Below, piece after piece: positions 49,751 to 59,446 of a DNA stretch of 64,000 nt. The notes under the pieces are model-generated. The model was not told where the DNA came from. It did no database searches and saw only the letters and a program-made list of their open reading frames with translations. A program made the translations under genes and the position numbers. Numbering within the stretch: position 1 is the first letter of the stretch; each line of letters begins with the position of its first letter. Source of the stretch: Atopobium sp. (GTDB lineage: Bacteria > Actinomycetota > Coriobacteriia > Coriobacteriales > Atopobiaceae); contig JAIJTS010000004.1 of assembly GCA_022732885.1 (NCBI GenBank), forward strand, positions 1 through 64,000. The letters run 5' to 3'.

Positions 49751-52700
49751 CTAAGCGTTACGCTTGCTCTGGTGCAGCTCAACAAACCTCTGCAACTTTT
49801 GAATAATCTCTGGCGTGAGCATGTCCTTTTTGAGCTGCCAAGACCAATTACCTTCAGCCTTACCAGGAACGTTCATACGCGCATCGTCAGAAAGACCCAG
49901 CACATCCTGAAGCGGCAGAATGACTACTGCATTGGATGAGCCAACTACCTGCTCCATTAGGTGGTCAAAAATCTGCTGTGATTCATCAGTTGCCTGGCCG
50001 CCTGTAAAGCGAGTTTCCACAAAACCCATAAGCGTTTGAGTGTCATGCGTGCCGCTGTACACAATAGACTCCTGAGCTGGTGCAAAGGAATATCTACAGT
50101 CTCCGTCAGCAAACTGAATGACGCTCATACCCGGAAATCCCGTCTGGGAAAGCAGCGCCCTGACCGCAGGGGTAACCGCTCCTAAATCCTCCGCAATAAA
50201 AGGCAGTGGACCAAGCTGCTTATAAGCAACATCAAACAGCTCATAGCCGGGACCAAACTTGAATGAACCCTCGGCAGCAGTCTTTCCCTTTTCAATGGCA
50301 TAGTAAGACGTGAAGCCAATAAAGTGATCCAACCTGGTGTAGTCATACAGATAGAAAGACCTACGGAATCGTTCAATCCACCAACGATAACCCTCGTCTT
50401 TATGCGCTTGCCAGTTGTACGTTGGATTGCCCCACAACTGACCATCCTGAGCAAACGCGTCAGCAGGAGCACCAGCTTGAAACTCCGTATGACCAGTAGC
50501 ATCCAGAGCAAAAAGCTCTGGATGTGCCCAAACATCAGCGGAATCTTCTGAAACAAACATGGGCATATCGCCAATAATCTGAATTCCCTTAGCGCGAGCC
50601 TCCGCTAATGTCTGACTCCAAATAACGTCAAAAGCAAATTGGTGCTTGCGATGAAGTTCGATTGCCTGAGTAAGCTCAGGACGTGCAAGTAGCTTTTGCG
50701 ACCAGCTGCGATACTGCTTTGGCCACTCCTGCCACACTCCCTCACCAAGAAGGTCTTTAATTGCACGGAACGCTGCATACGAATCAAGCCAATACGAGTT
50801 TCTCGCCAAAAATGCCTGGTACTCAACAGCTCGCTTACTCTGAGGGTCATCGCACTCAGAAATGACTTTCTTCATAGCAGTCTGGTCAAGCAAGTTGATG
50901 TTTCCTGCAAAGGCTGAAATTCCCGCATATGGAGAGCCGTATTCATCGGTTGGACTAACAGGTAAAATCTGCCAATACTTCTGGCCAGATTTGGCGAGAA
51001 AATCGATGAACTGGGAAGTCTCGCGACCAATTACACCAAGCTTCTGGCCTAGCGTAATTGCGGAGTCCTCGTCGGATGGCATAGACGTAATGTGAGCAAG
51101 CACTCCCATACCAGGCTCAAGAGGTTTTTGTAGTCTGTAATCTGGCTGTACGTTTAAGACCGTGCATCCAAGCTGCCACAAAAAGACCTCTGCTTTGCCA
51201 TCTTTGACAGGTACTGCCTGACCACTGATAACATCAATGACCTGCATGTTTTGAGGTACAGAAACATATACTGTTTTAGCATCTGCGCGACTCTTATTCA
51301 CCAGAACGCAAATGCCAGAGGCGGCTTTACTCAGTTGCTCTTGCTGGCCATCTTTTTGAACAGGCTTACGCCAAAAAGCCAAAACATCATCTGAGCTCCC
51401 CTCTGGAACAAATGGTTCAAACAAGCCATTTACCAGCAGTGGGAGCGTTTTTCTAAGCGCAATAGCATTACGATAAATGTGCAGGTAATCCAGGTCTGCT
51501 CGCGGGCTACTTCCAGGCCAGGGCATAGTTGCACGATTTGTTGGGTCAACAAATCCCTCAACGCCCATCTCATCGCCGTAGTAGATTGATGGAACACCAG
51601 GAAGTGTCATCTGCAGCACAGCCGTCTGCCACATACGAGCCTTAGAAAGACCGCGCTGATCAGCAGAAAGCCTATACGTTACCTGCTCATGAGCAGAAAG
51701 AGAATCAGGAGTAGGAGCTCCTGCTACTACGTTAATTAGGCGTTCTTTATCATGTGTTCCAAACACATTAAGGCAAGAATAAAATGACTCGTGAGGATAG
51801 TTTTCCCAAAGCTCCTCAAGGGCTAAAGCCGTTGCTTCAGCACCAACCTCATTCATCAAAAATGAAAGAATGGACTTGCGAAGAGGATAATTCATAGGAC
51901 CGTCAAGCTCAGAGCCCTCAAGATAATGCCTGAGTTTTCCATACGCGCGCTTATTGCTTGCGTCCTCCCAAACCTCTCCGATAATAACTGCATCACTACG
52001 CTCTGCAAGTGCAGCTGCACGAATCTTCTGAATAAACGAATCAGAAAGTTCATCTGCAACGTCTAGGCGCCAACCACGAGCGCCACGGCGCAGCCACGTT
52101 CTAATAACGCCTTTCTTGCCACAAATAAACTCCTGGTAATCAGGGTTATCAGACACAATAGTTGGCAGCGCGTCTACGCCCCACCAACTCTCATATGTTC
52201 CGTCCTCATGAAATGTAAACCACTTATCATAGGCAGAACCAACCTGTTGAACTGCTCCTGGTTCAGGGTAGTTAGAAAATTTATTAAAGTATTTTGAGTC
52301 AGCGCCACAATGGTTAAAAACGCCATCCAAAATAATGGAAATACCATGCTCAGCTGCTCTAACACAAAGGCGCTCAAAGTCCTCTACAGTGCCCAACACG
52401 GGATCTACTTCCAAATAATCCGCAATATCGTAGCGGTGATTGCTGGTGGCGGCGTAAATTGGATTCAAATAAAGCGCAGTTATTCCAAGGTTTTCCAAAT
52501 AAGGAAGCTTTTCTTCAATGCCAGCCAAAGACCCGCCGTAGAAATCCCAATCAGTTACGCGGCTGTTGGCATCTCGCTGATACTCGGGGGTCTTCTCCCA
52601 GTCTTCAACCATCTGGCGAGAAGCCCCATTTCTTGGAACGGCAAGTGCTTGCTTGGTACGGTCATGCCAGTTTGCATCTCGTGCAAACCTGTCAGGGAAA

Positions 52701-53188
52701 ATCTGGTAGACAACTCCCCCTTTGTACCAGCTGGGATCCTCAACACCGGAGAAGCTGGTACGAGGCTCATAGCAGGTAATCTGAAACGATGGTGGCTCAC
52801 CATAAGAAAAGCTACCAACACCGGTGCATCTATTTTCTTGAGCGCCATATGACCAAACTGCTCCGTCAGATGCCTCAAGTTCAAAGCGATACCAAATAAG
52901 TCCTGTAGCTGCAGGTTTAACCGTTACCTCAAAGCACTGGGCATTGTCGGGTACATCAGACGGAAGCGCGTCAGCAAAATCACTCTTTTGCATCACAACG
53001 CGTTTCTCGCCAGAGAGAGATTGAGCCTCTGAAGATGAAGCGGGACCATACTCTTGCCACAGGCGAAGCGTTACTGACTGAACGTCATCGTCCCAAGTAA
53101 ATATTTTTATTGTTACTGAAGTACCTAGTTCAACTGCACCTTTTGGATATCTACAAACAATGCTTGATGTGTTGTGAAAAGCCTGCAT
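49751..53188 (-). CDS. GH13 alpha-glucosidase/pullulanase-type + GH77 4-alpha-glucanotransferase fusion
   Basis: 1145 residues. Residues about 1-140 form a beta-sandwich N-domain, and about 150-680 a GH13 barrel (VYQIFPDRFARD; nucleophile Asp in GWRLDVADE near 375; Glu in IGEVWED near 405; Asp in FGTHDKE near 478). From about 690 a complete GH77/MalQ domain follows (GMGVLAHITSMPS, YGSPYAGISAFAGN; Asp in RLDHFIGF near 955; Glu in IAEDLGAV near 1000; Asp in SGTHDTQT near 1047). Both active sites look intact. It could debranch or trim glycogen limit dextrins and disproportionate the released maltooligosaccharides. ATG 53186-53188 is chosen; a TTG nine bases earlier overlaps the glgA stop. Last gene of the glycogen operon. 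Confidence 0.9.
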   Translation of the reverse strand: MQAFHNTSSIVCRYPKGAVELGTSVTIKIFTWDDDVQSVTLRLWQEYGPASSSEAQSLSGEKRVVMQKSDFADALPSDVPDNAQCFEVTVKPAATGLIWYRFELEASDGAVWSYGAQENRCTGVGSFSYGEPPSFQITCYEPRTSFSGVEDPSWYKGGVVYQIFPDRFARDANWHDRTKQALAVPRNGASRQMVEDWEKTPEYQRDANSRVTDWDFYGGSLAGIEEKLPYLENLGITALYLNPIYAATSNHRYDIADYLEVDPVLGTVEDFERLCVRAAEHGISIILDGVFNHCGADSKYFNKFSNYPEPGAVQQVGSAYDKWFTFHEDGTYESWWGVDALPTIVSDNPDYQEFICGKKGVIRTWLRRGARGWRLDVADELSDSFIQKIRAAALAERSDAVIIGEVWEDASNKRAYGKLRHYLEGSELDGPMNYPLRKSILSFLMNEVGAEATALALEELWENYPHESFYSCLNVFGTHDKERLINVVAGAPTPDSLSAHEQVTYRLSADQRGLSKARMWQTAVLQMTLPGVPSIYYGDEMGVEGFVDPTNRATMPWPGSSPRADLDYLHIYRNAIALRKTLPLLVNGLFEPFVPEGSSDDVLAFWRKPVQKDGQQEQLSKAASGICVLVNKSRADAKTVYVSVPQNMQVIDVISGQAVPVKDGKAEVFLWQLGCTVLNVQPDYRLQKPLEPGMGVLAHITSMPSDEDSAITLGQKLGVIGRETSQFIDFLAKSGQKYWQILPVSPTDEYGSPYAGISAFAGNINLLDQTAMKKVISECDDPQSKRAVEYQAFLARNSYWLDSYAAFRAIKDLLGEGVWQEWPKQYRSWSQKLLARPELTQAIELHRKHQFAFDVIWSQTLAEARAKGIQIIGDMPMFVSEDSADVWAHPELFALDATGHTEFQAGAPADAFAQDGQLWGNPTYNWQAHKDEGYRWWIERFRRSFYLYDYTRLDHFIGFTSYYAIEKGKTAAEGSFKFGPGYELFDVAYKQLGPLPFIAEDLGAVTPAVRALLSQTGFPGMSVIQFADGDCRYSFAPAQESIVYSGTHDTQTLMGFVETRFTGGQATDESQQIFDHLMEQVVGSSNAVVILPLQDVLGLSDDARMNVPGKAEGNWSWQLKKDMLTPEIIQKLQRFVELHQSKRNA

Positions 53189-53190
53189 TC

Positions 53191-54690
53191 TTACCAATCT
53201 CGACGACGTACATACCTGATAATCTCAGGGTGTAGTAAATGATACACGTCAAGATATTCATTTGCAGCGTTATGCCAACTAAAGTCCTCAGCCATCGCCT
53301 GTTTTACAAGATTTGTCCACGCTTGCTTATCGTTTCTGTAAACATCGGCAGCATACAAAATAATATCTGCCATTTCATCTGCATTTTGATTAGCAAAACT
53401 AAAACCGGTTCCTACGCCCGTAAACTGGTTGTACGGTTTAACGGAATCTGCCAGACCGCCCGTCTCACGAACAACGGGAAGCGTGCCATAACGCATAGAA
53501 ATCATCTGAGAAAGACCGCACGGCTCAAACTCTGATGGCATCAAGAACATATCTGCACCCGCATACATACGGTGAGAAAGCGCAATATCAAACTCAATGC
53601 GTGCAGCCATACGGTTGCCGTAGTGTTCATCAAAAAAGCGCATAGCGTCTTCTTGCTCAGCATCACCAGTGCCTAAAACAGCAACTTCAATACCTGCGCA
53701 AATAAGGCGATCCATAGCGTAGCGAATCAGGCCTAGGCCTTTCTGATTGGTCAAGCGTGTAACCATTACCGCAAGTGGTGCATCTGGATCTACTTCAAGA
53801 CCAAGCTCCTCTTGCAGCTGACGCTTACACTCAGCTTTGCCCTCCATATGATGTGCCGAGAAGTTCTGTGGAATAAAAGGATCACTTGCAGGTGACCACG
53901 CACCAATGTCAATGCCGTTGAGGATTCCGCGCAGAATACTTTGACGACGACGGAAGATATCATCCATTCCCTCACCAAAGTGTTCTGTCTGCAGTTCTTG
54001 AGCATATGTTGGACTAACGGTAAGCAGATAATCGGAATAACAAAGCGCACCCTTCATAAAGTTGATAGAGCTTGCATCGCATCTCAACTGATCAACTGCT
54101 GCTGGAATATCTGCAAGGCCAAGCACATCGCTCAGCATCTTGTCAGTAAACTGGCCCTGGAACATAACGTTATGGATAGAGAAAACCGTCTTAACGTTTT
54201 GGACCTCAGGAACGCCCTGATACTGCTCACGCAAAAATACGGGTGCCAATGCCGTTTGCCAGTCATTACAGTGCAGAACGTCGCAGGAGAGCTCTGGGAC
54301 GTGCGCAATAAGCTCACAGAGAGCCTTAGAGAAGAACGCATAGCGCTCTCCATCATCAAAGTATCCGTACAGGCCATCACGAGCAAAGTAGGACTCGTTA
54401 TCTACAAAGTAAAAATCAACACCCTCGTGAACAAGATGCCAGAGTCCACAATACTCAAAGCGCCACGAAAGAGGCACCTGGAGCTCGTAGACCTTCTTCA
54501 TTTTTTGTTTCCACTCAGGCTTAATAGAGCTGTAGAGTGGCGAGATAACCGCCACTCTAGCTCCTACTTTTTTAAGCGCTTGAGGCAAGGAACCCGAGAC
54601 ATCTCCAAGGCCACCTGTCTTGGAAAAAGGCGCTACCTCAGAAGTGGCATAGACAACGCGAAGTTTGCGACGCTTGGAGACTTGGGACAT
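53191..54690 (-). CDS. glgA: glycogen synthase (ADP-glucose type)
   Basis: 499 residues. The GT5 N-terminus ATSEVAPFSKTGGLGDVSGSLP carries the KTGGL ADP-glucose-binding loop; LHCNDWQTAL and the C-terminal GADMFLMPSEFEPCGLSQMISMRYGT complete the active site. It extends alpha-1,4-glucan from ADP-glucose. It follows glgD by 2 bp in the same direction. Confidence 0.95.
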   Translation of the reverse strand: MSQVSKRRKLRVVYATSEVAPFSKTGGLGDVSGSLPQALKKVGARVAVISPLYSSIKPEWKQKMKKVYELQVPLSWRFEYCGLWHLVHEGVDFYFVDNESYFARDGLYGYFDDGERYAFFSKALCELIAHVPELSCDVLHCNDWQTALAPVFLREQYQGVPEVQNVKTVFSIHNVMFQGQFTDKMLSDVLGLADIPAAVDQLRCDASSINFMKGALCYSDYLLTVSPTYAQELQTEHFGEGMDDIFRRRQSILRGILNGIDIGAWSPASDPFIPQNFSAHHMEGKAECKRQLQEELGLEVDPDAPLAVMVTRLTNQKGLGLIRYAMDRLICAGIEVAVLGTGDAEQEDAMRFFDEHYGNRMAARIEFDIALSHRMYAGADMFLMPSEFEPCGLSQMISMRYGTLPVVRETGGLADSVKPYNQFTGVGTGFSFANQNADEMADIILYAADVYRNDKQAWTNLVKQAMAEDFSWHNAANEYLDVYHLLHPEIIRYVRRRDW

Positions 54691-54692
54691 TA

Positions 54693-55796
54693 CTATGCCA
54701 CCCTCTTATTGTTTTTACGCTGAATAAGAATTTCTTCACTTGTGCCACGAAGCTCAGTACCTGCTGGAATAATGTTGGAGCGGTCTACAATAGCGTGCTC
54801 AACGACAGAGCCTTCCTTAACAATACAGCCTTCCATTACAACAGAATCGCGCACCACGGCACCGCGCTCAATAATAACGTTACGACCAAGAACGGAACCG
54901 GTAACCGTGCCACGAATACGACAACCTGCGGAAATAGCTGAGTTGCTGACCTTAGAGCCAATCTCAAACTTTGCAGGTGCGGTATCGTGAGCCTTTGTCT
55001 TGATGGAACGCTCTGGGGTAAAAAGCTCATTTGCTGGCATGGGGTTCAAAAGCTCAATGTTAGCAAGATAGTAAGAGTTCTTTGAGAAGATGGAAGCTAC
55101 ATGTCCTTCAAAGTGGAAAGTGCAAACCTTGACGCGGTTATAATCAGCGTGAAGTGCCTCAAAGAGGTCAAGGTAATCGGTAGCGCTATACCAATCTAGC
55201 ATGTCAATGAGTAAGTCGCGCTTGATGATAAAGCAGTCAAGAGAAGCCTCGTCTCCACGTTGGACGCCGTTATGCGTCTTAACAACGCGCTCCCCATCAA
55301 GCTCAACACCAACAACATCTCTATCGTTATAACGAGTGGTATAGGTCATCATAGTGATGTCTGCACCAGACTCCAGATGCTGATCAAGGAGCTCAGTAAG
55401 ATCAGAGTTAAAAACAAAGTTTGAAGTGGACAAAAGAACATATTCTGCATCAGTTCGATCAAGATAAGGCTTATTTGAAATAAGATCTCTCAGCAGGAAG
55501 CGCGCTCCCGTATGAGAGGTGCCAAAAGCAGATCCAGGCAGAATAAACAAGCCACCACTCTTACGATCCAAGTTCCAATCTTTACCAGAGCCAAGGTGAT
55601 CAATGAGCGAGCGATAGTTAAATGGCATAATTACGCCAACGGTACTAATGCCAGAATTAACCATATTTGAAAGAGGAAAATCTACCAGGCGATATCTTCC
55701 CAAGAAAGGCATAGATGCAATTGGGCGGACATCACTGGCGATTTCCATATTAGTAGAAGCATAATTGCAGGTAATAAGTCCAATTACCCTTTTCAT
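54693..55796 (-). CDS. glgD: glucose-1-phosphate adenylyltransferase subunit GlgD
   Basis: 367 residues. The fold is that of GlgC, with RPIASMPFLGRYRLVDFPLSN, but the N-terminal GGxGxRL loop is missing: it begins MKRVIGLITCNYASTNM. A C-terminal left-handed beta-helix (SVLGRNVIIERGAVVRDSVVM) is present. Known: in Firmicutes and relatives GlgD is a catalytically weak regulatory partner of GlgC. Its start overlaps the glgC stop by one base (TAATG). Confidence 0.92.
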   Translation of the reverse strand: MKRVIGLITCNYASTNMEIASDVRPIASMPFLGRYRLVDFPLSNMVNSGISTVGVIMPFNYRSLIDHLGSGKDWNLDRKSGGLFILPGSAFGTSHTGARFLLRDLISNKPYLDRTDAEYVLLSTSNFVFNSDLTELLDQHLESGADITMMTYTTRYNDRDVVGVELDGERVVKTHNGVQRGDEASLDCFIIKRDLLIDMLDWYSATDYLDLFEALHADYNRVKVCTFHFEGHVASIFSKNSYYLANIELLNPMPANELFTPERSIKTKAHDTAPAKFEIGSKVSNSAISAGCRIRGTVTGSVLGRNVIIERGAVVRDSVVMEGCIVKEGSVVEHAIVDRSNIIPAGTELRGTSEEILIQRKNNKRVA

Positions 55797-56944
55797 TAGT
55801 GCTCACCTCTTTCGACTACTACATCATTTCCAACAACTGCTATCTCTTTATTGAGGTCAGAACTACCAACGTGGACGTTTTTCTCAACCACAGCGTTCTC
55901 ACCAAGAATTGCGCGAATTACAACAGCACCAGGCTTAACTTCTGCGCCAGGAAGAAGCACGGAATCAATGACACGAGCCCCTTCGCCAATAACGGCATCG
56001 GTAGACAAAATTGAATGGCGAGAATAACCAAAGATTTGGCAGCCGTTACTTACCAGACAATCATCTACCTCACCGAATGCGCCAATATACGCTGGTGGAC
56101 GGGTGGATGCATTGGACATAATGGGGAACTTGTCCGAGAAAATATCAAACTTAGGCTCAGAGCCAAGCAAATCCATGCTGGTCTCATGATAGCTTGCAAT
56201 AGTACCTACATCACGCCAGAAACCCTCAAAACGATAGGTGAACAGACGTTTACCATCATCCAGCAGCGTTGGAATGATATCTTTACCAAAGTCATGAGAA
56301 GACTCAGGGTTTCTTGCATCCTCGCGAAGTGTTTCAAGAAGCAAATCAGTAGTAAAAATGTAGATGCCCATAGAGGCCAGGTTGGACTCTGGTTTTGCGG
56401 GTTTCTCGGCAAATTTAGTAATTCTGCCCTCGTCATCAACAGACATAATGCCAAAACGGGAAGCTTCCTCCCATGGAACAGGCATAACGGCAATGGTAAG
56501 GTCTGCGTTGTTCTTTTTATGGCACGCAAGCATCTCACCATAGTCCATGCGATAAAGCTGGTCTCCAGAGAGAATAATTACGTAATCAGGTTTGTTCTGC
56601 TCAATGTAGCCAATATTCTGAGTGACAGCATCTGCAGTACCTGCATACCATGCGCCACCAGACTGAGTAGCAAATGGAGGCAAAATAGAAATTCCGCCAC
56701 CACGCTCATCAAGATCCCAAGCACTACCTGATCCCACGTAAGAATGGAGCAAATAAGGACGGTACTGGGTCAAAACACCTACCGTAGAGATTCCAGAATT
56801 TGCACAGTTGGATAGTGCAAAGTCAATGATGCGGAATTTGCCGCCAAATGAGACAGCAGGCTTAGCTACTTTTGAAGTTAAAGCGCCTAAACGACTTCCT
56901 TGTCCTCCAGCAAGTAACATTGCAAGACATTCCTTTTTGCTCAT
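55796..56944 (-). CDS. glgC: glucose-1-phosphate adenylyltransferase catalytic subunit
   Basis: 382 residues from ATG 56942-56944, eight bases behind GAGGAG. CLAMLLAGGQGSRLGALT is the nucleotide-binding loop, with KPAVSFGGKFRIIDFALSNC and later EKPAKPESN and the beta-helix domain. It makes ADP-glucose from ATP and glucose-1-phosphate. Translationally coupled to glgD. Confidence 0.95.
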   Translation of the reverse strand: MSKKECLAMLLAGGQGSRLGALTSKVAKPAVSFGGKFRIIDFALSNCANSGISTVGVLTQYRPYLLHSYVGSGSAWDLDERGGGISILPPFATQSGGAWYAGTADAVTQNIGYIEQNKPDYVIILSGDQLYRMDYGEMLACHKKNNADLTIAVMPVPWEEASRFGIMSVDDEGRITKFAEKPAKPESNLASMGIYIFTTDLLLETLREDARNPESSHDFGKDIIPTLLDDGKRLFTYRFEGFWRDVGTIASYHETSMDLLGSEPKFDIFSDKFPIMSNASTRPPAYIGAFGEVDDCLVSNGCQIFGYSRHSILSTDAVIGEGARVIDSVLLPGAEVKPGAVVIRAILGENAVVEKNVHVGSSDLNKEIAVVGNDVVVERGEH

Positions 56945-57016
56945 ATCCAAATCTCCTCTCCCAATCAGAGGTCTCTATTCTTAACGTTTGATGACCATTG
57001 ACCTAAACGCAGTTTC

Positions 57017-59446
57017 TTATACGTGCCAAATATCTTCCATATATTCTCTAATAGTTCTATCAGCAGAGAAGTAACCAGAGTTTGCAGTGTTGTGGAGCGC
57101 GCGAGCATTCCAACTACGACGATCAGCATAGGACTGAGTAAGTTCTTCCCAAGCCTTTACATAGGCGTCAAAGTCAATAAGCACCAGGTCAGGATCATTG
57201 TTGATTAACAGGTAGTCGTGAATTGACTCAAAGTTACCAGACAACCTAGACAAAGAACCATCAGTGAGCATGTTTACAATACGAGCCAGCATGGGGTTTT
57301 GATTAAGCAGGTTCTGAGCAAAGTAAGTACCAGAAGCATATACCTGCTGAACCTCATCTGCGCGTAGACCAAAAATCTTGATGTTCTCTGGTCCCGCAAG
57401 CTTGGAAATCTCAATGTTAGAACCGTCATAGGTTCCAAGAGTTAGGGCTGCGTTCATCATAAGCTTCATGTTTGAGGTACCAGAAGCCTCTGCACCAGCA
57501 ACAGAAATCTGCTCCGAAATATCAGTTGCAGCATAAATGAGCTGAGCATTTGAAACAGCAAAGTTTGGAATAAAGACAACCTTAAGGCGACCCTCAATAC
57601 GTTCATCGTTGTTAACAACGTCTGCAACGGAGTGGATGAGTCGAATAACTTCCTTTGCAAAGGTATAGCTCTGAGCAGCCTTACCCGAGAAAATAAAGGT
57701 TGTTGGAGCTGGCTTATAACTTGGGTCATCAAGCATGCGGTTATAGAGATACAAAATCTTAAAGACATTAAGTAGCTGGCGCTTATACGCATGGAAACGT
57801 TTTACCTGCGTATCAAAGATGGTGTTAGTATCCATCTCAATACCAGTGGCCTTTTTGACGTATGCAGCAAGACGCTCTTTTTCTTCTTTCTTTGCAACGT
57901 CCATCTTGTCCAAGAACTCAGTGTCATTCTCATAGGCAGAGAGCTTCTTAAGTTCATTAGCATCATCAAGCCAGTCAGTGCCAATAGCCTCAGAAATGAG
58001 CTTTGCGTATGCGGTATTCGCCTGAGCCAAGAAACGACGGTGGCAGATACCATTGGTCTTGTTATTAAAGATTTCTGGACGAAGCTTGTAAAAATCCTTC
58101 AAAACACTCTGCTTCAAAATGTTTGTGTGCAGATCAGATACGCCGTTGACTGAGTGACTAAACAGAATAGAGAGATTAGCCATACGAACGGTGTTATCCC
58201 ACAGCACGGCTGTTGAGGCGAGAAGATCGGTGTTGCCGTTAGAGTTGGCAAGCAGCTGCTCCTTATAGCGGCGATCAACCTCATCAATAAACATATACAG
58301 ACGAGGAAGCAGCTCACGGAAGGTGTTAATAGGCCACTTTTCAAGAGCCTCAGGCATAACAGTGTGGTTGGTATAAGAGATTGCATTTCTCGCGATATCA
58401 AATGCCTTCTCAAAGTCAACGCCATGATCATCAACAAGAAGACGCATAAGCTCTGGTCCGCACATTGCTGGATGCGTATCGTTAGTGTGGATGCAGACAT
58501 GATCGGCAAAATAATCCCAATCCTCGTCGTACTTATCCTTGTACGCACGAAGAATAGACTGAAGACCAGCAGAAACAAACAGGTACTCCTGCTTTAAGCG
58601 AAGGATACGTCCATGCTCGCCTGAATCATTTGGATACAGAATGGTTGAAATTGCCTCAACATCAGAGCGGAATTTATTAGCACGTGCATAATCGCCTGCG
58701 TTAAAGGCATCAAGATCAAAGTCTTCCTCAGCTGGTTCTGCAGACCAAAGGCGCAGCTTATTTACGGTCTTTGCGCCATAGCCAACAATTGGAACGTCGT
58801 ATGGGACAGCCTTAACAAGTTGTCCGCCCTCTTGAGAAAACCAGAAATTGCCGTTACCGTCTTCATGCCTTACAACGGTGCCGCCAAAGCGCACCAGTAC
58901 GCTGGAATCATCTTTTCTGACTTCCCAGGGATATCCGTTAGCTAGCCAGTTATCAGTTCGCTCTACCTGGCGTCCATCTTTAATCTCCTGACGGAAAAGA
59001 CCGTAACGGTATCTCATACCATTACCAAAGCCAGCCATTCCCTCGTGTGCCATGGAATCAAGGAAGCATGCAGCAAGTCTGCCCAGACCACCATTGCCAA
59101 GGCCAGGATCTACCTCTTGAGCAGCAAGCTCTTTAAGAGATGTACCCATCTCTTTGAGACCCTCTGCAACTACATCGGTAATGCCTAAATTAAGCAGATA
59201 ATTCTCAAGCAAAGGTCCAAGAAGGAACTCAAGGGAGAAGTAATATACCTGCTTGTCCGAATGAATATAGGAGGTTGACTGAATTTCTCGCGCTTTTTCT
59301 GCTATAAGGTGAGCAAGAACGTTATAGCGCTCCTGAGCAGTGCACTCTCCATAGTATTTGCCAAGAATCTTGATGAACTTATCGCGATACTGATCTTCAA
59401 AATCTTGTCTATCGACAAAAATGTTTTGTCCGTTATTTACGGCCAT
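57017..59446 (-). CDS. glgP: glycogen/starch phosphorylase
   Basis: 809 residues from ATG 59444-59446, behind GAGGGGG; it overlaps glgB by 14 bp. GLGNGGLGRLAACFLDS, HTNDTHPAM and the pyridoxal-phosphate site EASGTSNMKLMMNAALTLGT (Schiff-base Lys) are intact. It releases glucose-1-phosphate from glycogen ends. Being in one operon with synthesis genes means flux direction must be set by enzyme regulation and not by separate transcription. Confidence 0.95.
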   Translation of the reverse strand: MAVNNGQNIFVDRQDFEDQYRDKFIKILGKYYGECTAQERYNVLAHLIAEKAREIQSTSYIHSDKQVYYFSLEFLLGPLLENYLLNLGITDVVAEGLKEMGTSLKELAAQEVDPGLGNGGLGRLAACFLDSMAHEGMAGFGNGMRYRYGLFRQEIKDGRQVERTDNWLANGYPWEVRKDDSSVLVRFGGTVVRHEDGNGNFWFSQEGGQLVKAVPYDVPIVGYGAKTVNKLRLWSAEPAEEDFDLDAFNAGDYARANKFRSDVEAISTILYPNDSGEHGRILRLKQEYLFVSAGLQSILRAYKDKYDEDWDYFADHVCIHTNDTHPAMCGPELMRLLVDDHGVDFEKAFDIARNAISYTNHTVMPEALEKWPINTFRELLPRLYMFIDEVDRRYKEQLLANSNGNTDLLASTAVLWDNTVRMANLSILFSHSVNGVSDLHTNILKQSVLKDFYKLRPEIFNNKTNGICHRRFLAQANTAYAKLISEAIGTDWLDDANELKKLSAYENDTEFLDKMDVAKKEEKERLAAYVKKATGIEMDTNTIFDTQVKRFHAYKRQLLNVFKILYLYNRMLDDPSYKPAPTTFIFSGKAAQSYTFAKEVIRLIHSVADVVNNDERIEGRLKVVFIPNFAVSNAQLIYAATDISEQISVAGAEASGTSNMKLMMNAALTLGTYDGSNIEISKLAGPENIKIFGLRADEVQQVYASGTYFAQNLLNQNPMLARIVNMLTDGSLSRLSGNFESIHDYLLINNDPDLVLIDFDAYVKAWEELTQSYADRRSWNARALHNTANSGYFSADRTIREYMEDIWHV

